A stretch of 13,762 bases of DNA, taken from an uncultured Flavobacteriales bacterium. Lineage in GTDB: Bacteria > Bacteroidota > Bacteroidia > Flavobacteriales_D > Crocinitomicaceae. The position numbers and the translations under genes are program-made. The notes under the pieces are model-generated. The model saw only the letters and a list, made by a program, of their open reading frames with translations. It searched no databases and had not been told where the DNA came from. Shown here in pieces: positions 1 to 6,958 of the stretch. The stretch is from assembly GCA_903899795.1 (NCBI GenBank), contig CAIUKX010000209.1:1-13762 (forward strand), read 5' to 3'. Every line of letters starts with the position of its first letter. The first letter of the stretch is position 1.

Positions 1-1
1 A

Positions 2-1117
2 TGTCTGACTTATTATAAAAAAGCACTTTCGATTGCAAAAAAAATAAAGCATCAAGGCTGGATAACCAATATTTTATACGAAATGGGAGAATACCATTTG
101 AAAAGAAATGAATTGGACAAAGCCAGAGATTATTTTGAAAGTGCCTATAAAAATCGAATACGAGATAGTGCTCATTGGCTTGTTCATGCAAATATCTTGA
201 ATCAACTGATGAAAATTGATTTATTGAAAGGCAATGTTTCACTCGCCAAAAAGGAATTTTTAAGCATTGAAGATTTGTGCAGGGATATTGATGAAACCAA
301 TTTTGATTACATGAATCGACAGGTTTTACTCAATGAAGCAAGGACAAAGATGTATCAATATGAAGGGAAATACAAAGAGGCATTGGATGCAAGTGAGATT
401 GTTACAGCCATCAAAGAGCAGGAGGAAAAAGTAGATTTACTCCAGAAATCTAAAGATATTGAGTTTGGAATTGATCTTGAAAAGAGTCAGTCTGAGATTC
501 GTTTTATCAATGAAAAGAAAGCCTTAAGTGATTTATTGGCTACTATTTTTATGGTGTTTTCATGTATTATCTTTCTTTTGGCGATCTATATCATCCGATT
601 GATTGTTTTGAAGCGGAAGCAGGAAAAAGAAAATTTTGAACTGAAAGAACAACAATTGAAACATGAGATGGTTCAAGCGGAAAATGAAATGAAAATGTTG
701 TTGGAAAATCTGGGTGAAAAGAATAAAATTGTGGAGGAGTTAAAGGAAAAAATCTACGTCTTTCAGGAAAATAGAGATCAGGTTTTTAGAGAGAATTCTG
801 AGAAATTGATAGAAGATTTACAATCTTATACTTTGTTGACAGATGATGATTGGATTAACTTTAAGAAGCTTTTCGAAAAATTAAATCCAGGATTTTTTAG
901 TCATTTAACCAATGCTTTTCCGGATCTAACCAATGCTGAACTGCGTTTTTCAGCACTGACAAAATTGAATTTATCGGTGAACGAAATGTCCCGGACATTA
1001 GCTATTTCACCGGATTCAGTGAGAAGAACCAGTCAGCGGATTCGTAAGAAAATTGGAATCGAAGACCAGGATGAGTTCAATAAATTTATTCAGAATATCC
1101 AAGTGGTTAAGAAATAG
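2..1117 (+). CDS. TPR / transmembrane / helix-turn-helix regulator, 5' end outside window
   Basis: C-terminal 371 residues of a probable inner-membrane signal-responsive regulator. The first in-window ATG is at 83, but the frame stays open upstream to base 2 and reads as TPR sequence (YYKKALSIAKK), so 83 is not the true start. Order seen, numbered from base 2: TPR-like helices (about 1-135; for example YHLKRNELDKARDYFESAY), one hydrophobic membrane segment (about 178-203) followed by basic KRKQ, a charged coiled coil (about 204-270), then a C-terminal LuxR/GerE-like helix-turn-helix (about 308-353) with LTNAELRFSAL, LSVNEMSRTLAISPDSVRR and a basic recognition region. This architecture (periplasmic TPRs, one membrane helix, coiled coil, cytoplasmic DNA-binding domain) recurs in Bacteroidota. 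No kinase or receiver domain is visible. Target genes are unknown. The stop codon TAG lies at the edge of the first copy of a duplicated intergenic repeat. Confidence 0.85.
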   Translation, partial: CLTYYKKALSIAKKIKHQGWITNILYEMGEYHLKRNELDKARDYFESAYKNRIRDSAHWLVHANILNQLMKIDLLKGNVSLAKKEFLSIEDLCRDIDETNFDYMNRQVLLNEARTKMYQYEGKYKEALDASEIVTAIKEQEEKVDLLQKSKDIEFGIDLEKSQSEIRFINEKKALSDLLATIFMVFSCIIFLLAIYIIRLIVLKRKQEKENFELKEQQLKHEMVQAENEMKMLLENLGEKNKIVEELKEKIYVFQENRDQVFRENSEKLIEDLQSYTLLTDDDWINFKKLFEKLNPGFFSHLTNAFPDLTNAELRFSALTKLNLSVNEMSRTLAISPDSVRRTSQRIRKKIGIEDQDEFNKFIQNIQVVKK

Positions 1118-1240
1118 AAAAGAGGAAAACTTCGCAAATTGGGACCGGATATTTGAACTAACTCTGCTAGACTATGAATTGCATCCACTAAACTTAATTG
1201 TCCTATTTGTTTTCGAAGTTTTCCTCTTAGCTTACCTAAC
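1113..1240. repeat. Intergenic inverted-repeat element, copy 1
   Basis: This 128-bp unit has perfect 15-bp inverted arms, AAGAGGAAAACTTCG at 1120-1134 and its reverse complement at 1214-1228. Beyond the perfect arms, pairing continues imperfectly inward (CAAAT and GGAC on the left have counterparts on the right), so a long hairpin is possible. Identity with copy 2 extends outside the arms, to AATAGAA on the left and AGCTTACCTAAC on the right, so the arms are not strictly terminal. The left edge includes the stop codon of the upstream regulator gene. It could be a MITE-like or REP-like element or a bidirectional transcription end. No transposase is present in the window. Confidence 0.8.
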
Positions 1241-1510
1241 TTAAACTACTACTTATTACTAAGTTATTTATTACTAATTATTTTTTTTGATTAATATGTT
1301 TTAGTCTTGTTGTTTATTAATGTGCTCATTATTAGTATTCATATTGCATGTTTATCGAATGAAGTAGACATTCCCTGTTAAGTTGTAAACTTTTTTAGAT
1401 TCTTACTTTTCGGAGAGATCCCCATACATACACGCCTTTCCGTGCCAGTTGTTTGTTTTGAAATCCATTCCTGTAGTATATAGTTACTTATTTCTTTGTG
1501 ACTTTAGTCG

Positions 1511-1542
1511 TTCTATTGTTTTGGTCATTTCTAACAATAGAA
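1511..1542. other. 10-bp perfect stem-loop abutting repeat copy 2
   Basis: TTCTATTGTT (1511-1520) and AACAATAGAA (1533-1542) are exact reverse complements around a 12-nt loop. The stem is AT-rich and lacks a following T tract on the plus strand; on the minus strand it is also not followed by a clear T run. It overlaps the first bases of repeat copy 2 and has no counterpart at copy 1. It could help end transcription of the minus-strand genes, or mark an insertion junction. Confidence 0.5.
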
Positions 1543-1662
1543 AAGAGGAAAACTTCGCAAATTGAGACTGGATATTTGTACTATTTTGCTTGACTATGAA
1601 TTTTATCCACTAAACTTAATTGTCCTATTTGTTTTCGAAGTTTTCCTCTTAGCTTACCTAAC
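1536..1662. repeat. Intergenic inverted-repeat element, copy 2
   Basis: This is a direct copy, in the same orientation, of the element at 1113-1240, with its 15-bp arms at 1543-1557 and 1636-1650. The arms and the ~35 bp before the right arm are identical to copy 1. About nine substitutions and a 1-bp deletion fall in the middle third. Copy 2 therefore breaks the open frame that crosses copy 1 (TGG in copy 1 is TGA here), which argues against coding. It begins inside the 3' arm of a 10-bp-stem hairpin. CTAAC occurs just before it (1531-1535) and at its right end (1658-1662), but copy 1 lacks the left CTAAC, so a target-site duplication is not established. Confidence 0.8.
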
Positions 1663-1709
1663 GTGACTTAACTACTATGTATAAAAACTGACTATGTATT
1701 TACATTGAA

Positions 1710-2591
1710 TTATTGTTTGATAATTTTTGTAGTTTCTGAATCACCGTTTTCTTTTTTCAGTTTCAGGAAATAACTACCTTTTGTATAGGCAGAGAAATCA
1801 ATCGTCATTGTTGGAAATAAACCATCCTGGTGATAGATTATTTTACCATCAGCAGACATGATTTCCATGGATGTGAAATTATCATTGATTGTAAGGCTTA
1901 ATTTGTCCGTAACGGGATTTGGGTAACTTGCAAATGAAGTCAATTGTTGACTTGACAATCCTGCGCTTGAAACGGTATTCAAAGTAACATCGTCGAACCA
2001 TAATTTAGATCCTTCAGATGGGGTTCCGGCCGTAATCGTTCCTGCGCTGGAAGAAACCATTACTATATCAAATCGATTCGGAGTACCTGTATTTCCGGTA
2101 GGAAGTAAACTGATAGTTCCATTAGTCCAGGTGGATACCGAACTGGAAGCAGTAAAACTACCTTGATACATTTTTATGTCATCCGAACTACCTGTGTTCA
2201 TTGTATCTATGACATTTACTTCAATGGTTGCATAATCACCGTTGACAGATGTGTACATGTACCAAAAACCAACCGTGACATTTTGTGGTGCTACCATCGC
2301 TCCTTTGTAGGAATTCAAAGCAATTCCGGGTACAATTCCACTTGAGATTCCTAATGCTGCTGCTAATGTTGGATCGTTTGTTGTTTCTACGTAATAGGCT
2401 TGTGCACCTGAGTGTGGGTTGGTGTTTTCACCTCTCATTTCAAAACCAATCCACCCTTCTGATGAATTATTTCCCGTTAAGCCCGGGATGGGAACTAATG
2501 CAGATTCGCAATTACCGTTTACGATAGTTTGCCCCGTCAACGATAAGGTTGTTAAAAAAATTGAACCGGTTAAAAGTAATTTTCTTTTCAT
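1710..2591 (-). CDS. Secreted jelly-roll-like protein with T9SS type A sorting domain
   Basis: A 293-residue exported protein. An N-terminal signal peptide (MKRK, hydrophobic core 5-19, likely cleavage near Gly20-Gln21) leads into a beta-rich domain at about 22-205. This starts IVNGNCES, contains EGWIGF, VGFWYMYTS and NRFDIVMVSSS, and closes with GSKLWFDDVTL. The 'x-L-x-(F/V)-DDVxL' ending is typical of carbohydrate-binding-like jelly rolls, including PCMD-type domains; the sugar-binding role is inferred. Residues about 218-293 form a T9SS type A C-terminal domain: SYPNPVTDKLSL, GKIIYH, YTKGSYFLKL and a final KIIKQ. The ATG is preceded by an A-rich leader, as expected for this phylum. It lies 36 bp after the adhesin gene, with no visible promoter or terminator between them, so co-transcription is likely. 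Confidence 0.85.
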   Translation of the reverse strand: MKRKLLLTGSIFLTTLSLTGQTIVNGNCESALVPIPGLTGNNSSEGWIGFEMRGENTNPHSGAQAYYVETTNDPTLAAALGISSGIVPGIALNSYKGAMVAPQNVTVGFWYMYTSVNGDYATIEVNVIDTMNTGSSDDIKMYQGSFTASSSVSTWTNGTISLLPTGNTGTPNRFDIVMVSSSAGTITAGTPSEGSKLWFDDVTLNTVSSAGLSSQQLTSFASYPNPVTDKLSLTINDNFTSMEIMSADGKIIYHQDGLFPTMTIDFSAYTKGSYFLKLKKENGDSETTKIIKQ

Positions 2592-2627
2592 TTTTGATTG
2601 TTTTATTTTTATTAAGAATTGGTTATC

Positions 2628-5600
2628 CTATTTTTTGACAAGTTTTGAACTGAATACAACTTCTTCAGTCGGAGAAAGTAAAACGACCTGATACATGCCA
2701 CTTTCTAAATCGCTGATGGATAATGAAAATTGGTTCATCCCATGTTGTACATCAATTTCTTGTGTGAAAATAACTCGACCAGTCATATCACTCATTTGTA
2801 TTTTTTTGATGATTTTGTTCGTGTTGTTGATCTCACAAATAAATGATTCATTCGCTGGATTTGGGAAAATAGTCATCTGTCCCAAGGGTGTCTTACAACC
2901 TGCACTTTCAATTCCCAAATAAGTTGATTTTCCGTCAATGTCAACTTGTTTCAAACGATAGTAAGTGTTCGTTGAGTTGTTTTCATTGTTGTCAGAATTG
3001 TTTTTGTCGATATAGCTGTATTCTATAACGTTATTGCTGTTTCCCGCTCCGGGTACCTGATCGATTTCATCAAAGTGAATTCCATCGTTTGAGCGTTCGA
3101 TAGCGAAATAAGCATTGTTCTGTTCTGCTGCTGTTTTCCATCTTAATTTCACTTCGGTTTCATCGCAATCGGTTGAGAAGGAGAGTAATTCGATGGACAA
3201 TGCGATGATAGAAGTCACTGAAAAAGGGGAGAAGGAAGTGACTGTTCCTGAAGGTATGGTATATGGATTTGAACCGCTTGCTGTAGCTCCAATGGCCGTT
3301 TTATGCCAAGCACTTGTGTAATGTGTTACTGAACATAAAGTATGATCAAAACCACTTAATTCATCCACAGTATTCCATTGAGGTGTCATGATTACACTTG
3401 AACCACCGGGTGTTGCTTCACTAACGAACCAAGTTCTGTCTAAATAGTTGCTGGCAAAAGCTGTTCCGGTAGCACCGTTATCCAAAGCGTGAAGTGCCAC
3501 ATAGATGGAAAAGTTATCAGCTGTTCCTGTATTATTGATGGTGACTGGAGTATAGCTGGATGAACTGATTCCAAGTGGAAAAACTATTCCACCGGTTCTT
3601 CCGGCTGTACCGATGTTGTTTTGGGTCAATACTCCTGTTGAATTGGTGATGAGATAACTTGAAGAAGATTGTCCGGTAATACTTCCATTGTTTCCAATGG
3701 TCAGGTTATAAGTTCCAAGTGTGAGTTTTCCGTTGGTTAGGGTCAAGGTTCCATTCACAGTCGGACTTCCAGTTAATGCAAAGTCATTGGCGCTGTTTAA
3801 TTCCAGGTTGGTTAAAGTGACCCCACTGATTCCTGCCGAACCAGCATTCCCATTCATGTAAATTTTACCGGATGAAGAAGTTGCAGTTGAAGTACCTAAA
3901 ATGTTTCCGGAAACAGTTACTGTATTTGTTCCTGTTGCAAATGTACCAGCCGTAAGAGTCAGATTGTTGGTTGTCGTAAGGTTACTGTTCAAAGTCACAC
4001 CGCTACTATTGTTAATCGTCAGATTATACAAGCTGTTGGAAGAAAAAGATCCTGAAGGAATGGTTTGAGCGCTTCCGCCGGCAAAAGCTACAGTAGAAGA
4101 GGTTGCTGAACCATTGATGTAGGCACTATTGGTGAAATTCAGAGCTCCATTGATTGTAAGTTGATGACCATTCGTTACCATGTTGTAAGTAGACTGTGCG
4201 TTATTGATATCTCCCACAGTTCTGTCGCTGTCTAACAGGCAATTGTTAAGTGGAGCGGAGAAGAAAAATATATTATCACCACTGGAAGGAACTGTTGCAG
4301 GTCTCCAATTTGATGCTGTAGCGAAATCGGTACTCGTAACACCAATCCAACCCGGACCTTCCAACGCACCAATTCTAGGAGTAGTCGGACGAGCACACCC
4401 AGTGTAATCGTTTGTAACAGCTCCTGTGGCTGGTGCCGTAAAAGATGTTGCGGCTGGATAAAAATCGTAAGCTGCTGAAATCGTTCCGTTAAATATTGGG
4501 TCAGTACTTAGGCTGTTTGCATCGTTTGCTGTTACAATGTTTGGAGGTGTTTTTGCACTTCCGTAATATCCTGTATTGGCTGTTGAGGGATAATAATCAT
4601 TGTAATTACAAGTGATGGTACCCCCGGAAGTAGCAATGTACATGCTGTAGGGTGTGCCTGTTCGGGTATTATAAAAAATGTTGTTTTTGATCACTCTTGA
4701 ACTAGTTGCTTCAGCAATATACAGCGCATAAGATGCAACCGTATTTGTAGCGCTGATGTCAATTGTATTGTGATAAAAATTAAAGGTATGAGCTACCGCT
4801 CCTTCTTCATAAATTCCGGCACTAATGTGGTTTTTTGTTGAAGTCAGGTAAATGATGTTGTTATAGATGTTGTCGATGTAGGTAGCTGATGCACTGTTGT
4901 TTTCGATCAGAAGTGCCACTGTTCTTGCTGTTGTGCTTGGAGTTGCATTTGTCAATGAAATTCCGCTTATATAATTTCCATAGATATTGGCTGCTGTAGT
5001 GGTAACATTTGACTTTGCATAATCAATTCCAAAAACACCAACTACAGCATTGCTGGAATTGCTGATGTTGTAGATAGAGTTTCCATAGATATTTCCCGCT
5101 TTTGTGTTATCGAAGAAAATTCCCGCTATTGAAGGAGTTGTAGTAATATTGGTGTTGGTTGAAGCGGTAGTGATATCGTGAATGGAATTATTATAAATGG
5201 AATAATTAGCAGCCTGAGTTGCTGTAATGATTCCGAATGTGTTTCCGGAGGTGAAAGTATTTGCATTCGTGATATTTGCAATTGTGTTTCCATAGATGGA
5301 TGTTGAGCTGGTTGATACGGAATATATTCCGTAAAAAGATTGTGCATTACTTGAAGATACCGAGTTTAGGTTGATACTACTTGAGGTTGAAGTACTCCCG
5401 ATCAAATTATTAGTGATATTTCCAACGGTTGCCCCCCATGTTCGGATTCCATAAAAATTAATACCTAGTGTTGAGGCTTGAGCAACTTTTATGGAGCCAA
5501 TAGTATTATTACTAATATCCCCGGTTGAGGATTGTTGAATGCCGTAAAATATGCTTGTATAAGCACTACTACAGGTGAAAACGATCGAGTTATTTCCTGT

Positions 5601-6713
5601 TCCACTTCCAATTGTGTTACCGGTGATATTTACTGTTCCACTGGGTACATAAATAGCATTGAAAGGATAGCCTCCATTTGAAGTATTTGAAGAAGTCCAG
5701 GCGATGTTAGCAATTGTATTTCCTGTTACATAACTAGTTGAAGTGGTTCCGGGACAAATAAACATTCCATAAAAACCACTGATAGTTGCCGTATTAGATT
5801 TGGTCATTGGTGTGCCACCACATAAAGCTGCAGTACCACCGATGTAATTATTGGAAACTGTCATTCCATTTGCTGTGGTTGCGTTAATGTAGATTGGGTA
5901 GCTAAATACATAAGTACTGGGGTTGTAGGTTGCTGTTTCGTAGATACTGTTTGCATCGATCAACCAGCCACTGTTATAATCTTTGATCCAAATAACCGCA
6001 CCCGCTGCAATGGTTGAATTAAAACAGTCATAAAGGTTATTATTAGAAATCGTATTATTGGCATTAATGTAACCGGAAGAGCCAATCGAGTAAACAGAAT
6101 ATAATGGTCTGGATCCGGCATTTGTAATGTTACAATGATCAATCAAATTATTACTGTTACCGGTGGAGGCAGATGTGGCGAAATTCAGTGTCCCGTCTGA
6201 AGTTGAAGTTGTCGCACCTTTGACAGTAGAATTTTTTACTGAATTGTAGGTTGCTCCGTTGATAAAACGAATTGTACTTGTACCGGCAGAACTTGCTGTG
6301 CTGAGGTTTGAAATTATTAATGAATTTCCTCCCGTATTTAATCCGTCAATTGTAACATAATCAGCTCCATTTAAATTGATGAGAGGTTTCGCGGCTACTG
6401 TTCCGGATATTGTTCTAGCTCCGCTTGGATTGATCGTGATAGATGTCCATGCACCACTATTCAAATTGTTAGCGCCATCTTCTGTTGTAACATCTGATGT
6501 AATTGAGATCGTAATCGTTGCTCCGGTTTGAGCTGTACCGTTTAATGCAGCAAACGCTCCTGATGCTTTTGTTAAGGAAGTATAGGTTCCGTTGACACCA
6601 ACCGAACCACTAATTGTGATTTGCGCAAAATAGGCGTAATTGAAAAAGAATAATACGACAAGCGTTAAACAAGTGTGTACTATTTGTTTTTTGAAAGTAG
6701 CAAAAATCATCAT
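2628..6713 (-). CDS. Giant parallel beta-helix adhesin-like protein with T9SS type A sorting domain
   Basis: A 1361-residue surface or secreted protein. Two ATGs are adjacent (6711-6713 and 6708-6710) and either could start it. A signal peptide (core about 11-28, cleavage near Ala30) is followed by a right-handed parallel beta-helix region (about 100-710). From about 330 to 680 this becomes a regular series of 11 coils, each with an asparagine-containing strand such as IYGNTI or ITNNLI, mostly followed by a second strand such as FYGI, spaced 29-40 residues. Then come a linker region (GALEGPGWIG near 782), autotransporter-like beta repeats rich in Asn, Thr and Ser (about 790-1165), a fibronectin III-like domain (about 1172-1275; VKLRWKTAAEQNN, FAIERSNDG, YYRLKQVDIDG) and a T9SS type A domain (about 1278-1361; MTIFPNPANESF, GMYQVVLL, SKLVKK). 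Binding to polymers or cells is inferred. A polysaccharide lyase is possible for a beta-helix, but I see no catalytic signature. Confidence 0.88.
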   Translation of the reverse strand: MMIFATFKKQIVHTCLTLVVLFFFNYAYFAQITISGSVGVNGTYTSLTKASGAFAALNGTAQTGATITISITSDVTTEDGANNLNSGAWTSITINPSGARTISGTVAAKPLINLNGADYVTIDGLNTGGNSLIISNLSTASSAGTSTIRFINGATYNSVKNSTVKGATTSTSDGTLNFATSASTGNSNNLIDHCNITNAGSRPLYSVYSIGSSGYINANNTISNNNLYDCFNSTIAAGAVIWIKDYNSGWLIDANSIYETATYNPSTYVFSYPIYINATTANGMTVSNNYIGGTAALCGGTPMTKSNTATISGFYGMFICPGTTSTSYVTGNTIANIAWTSSNTSNGGYPFNAIYVPSGTVNITGNTIGSGTGNNSIVFTCSSAYTSIFYGIQQSSTGDISNNTIGSIKVAQASTLGINFYGIRTWGATVGNITNNLIGSTSTSSSINLNSVSSSNAQSFYGIYSVSTSSTSIYGNTIANITNANTFTSGNTFGIITATQAANYSIYNNSIHDITTASTNTNITTTPSIAGIFFDNTKAGNIYGNSIYNISNSSNAVVGVFGIDYAKSNVTTTAANIYGNYISGISLTNATPSTTARTVALLIENNSASATYIDNIYNNIIYLTSTKNHISAGIYEEGAVAHTFNFYHNTIDISATNTVASYALYIAEATSSRVIKNNIFYNTRTGTPYSMYIATSGGTITCNYNDYYPSTANTGYYGSAKTPPNIVTANDANSLSTDPIFNGTISAAYDFYPAATSFTAPATGAVTNDYTGCARPTTPRIGALEGPGWIGVTSTDFATASNWRPATVPSSGDNIFFFSAPLNNCLLDSDRTVGDINNAQSTYNMVTNGHQLTINGALNFTNSAYINGSATSSTVAFAGGSAQTIPSGSFSSNSLYNLTINNSSGVTLNSNLTTTNNLTLTAGTFATGTNTVTVSGNILGTSTATSSSGKIYMNGNAGSAGISGVTLTNLELNSANDFALTGSPTVNGTLTLTNGKLTLGTYNLTIGNNGSITGQSSSSYLITNSTGVLTQNNIGTAGRTGGIVFPLGISSSSYTPVTINNTGTADNFSIYVALHALDNGATGTAFASNYLDRTWFVSEATPGGSSVIMTPQWNTVDELSGFDHTLCSVTHYTSAWHKTAIGATASGSNPYTIPSGTVTSFSPFSVTSIIALSIELLSFSTDCDETEVKLRWKTAAEQNNAYFAIERSNDGIHFDEIDQVPGAGNSNNVIEYSYIDKNNSDNNENNSTNTYYRLKQVDIDGKSTYLGIESAGCKTPLGQMTIFPNPANESFICEINNTNKIIKKIQMSDMTGRVIFTQEIDVQHGMNQFSLSISDLESGMYQVVLLSPTEEVVFSSKLVKK

Positions 6714-6958
6714 TGTTGTTGTGAGTGTAATTTTAATGATGCAATGTTACGACAGTGTGAAGCCTCGGAACGAATTTTAGACACGACAAACACACGACAA
6801 AAAAGGACTGTTGTCGTGTGTTTAAATTATTGATTTATAGTTGTTTATTTTTTTGACGGGTTGCTCCCAGAGAGATTCTTGACCTACATTAGAGATACAT
6901 TTATGCAGAGCTTACTGAAAAACTTAGGAAATATTGAAATCAGAATAAATTTAGCTAG
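6714..6958. promoter_or_regulatory. Adhesin upstream region with three ACACGACAA motifs and an inverted repeat
   Basis: The 9-bp motif ACACGACAA occurs at 6781-6789 and 6792-6800 on the plus strand and at 6811-6819 on the minus strand. The last two sit in a 13-bp perfect inverted repeat (6788-6800 with 6811-6823, 10-nt loop). Motif centres are 11 and 19 bp apart, close to one and two helical turns, which suggests a protein-binding site. The cluster ends about 68 bp before the adhesin start codon. A weak -7-like box (TAACATTG on the minus strand, one mismatch to TAnnTTTG) lies near 6743-6750 without a good upstream box. The inverted repeat might instead be a hairpin after the 6959-10411 gene, but it has no proper T tract and is over 130 bp from that stop codon. 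Confidence 0.5.

Larger units (their letters stand above)
1118..1709. other. 592-bp non-coding interval between convergent genes
   Basis: This interval lies between the stop codons of the regulator (+) and the jelly-roll protein (-). It is strongly AT-rich. It contains two copies of an inverted-repeat element (1113-1240 and 1536-1662) and a hairpin at 1511-1542. Between the copies, 1241-1535 shows no open frame of useful length and no recognisable RNA gene. A short patch of higher GC content at about 1410-1450 has no match I recognise. I see no classical GC-rich hairpin with a T tract, although the structured repeats could end transcription arriving from either side. Confidence 0.8.

Noticed and set aside
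1053..1244. Possible 63-residue protein crossing repeat copy 1
   Set aside because: Copy 2 has a stop (TGA for TGG) and a 1-bp indel in the same frame, and the frame overlaps the end of the regulator gene; the repeat is not coding.
1113..1662. Integron attC sites or cassette
   Set aside because: ACCTAAC fits the degenerate RYYYAAC core, but no properly placed GTTRRRY partner recurs in both copies, no cassette gene lies between them and no integrase is present.
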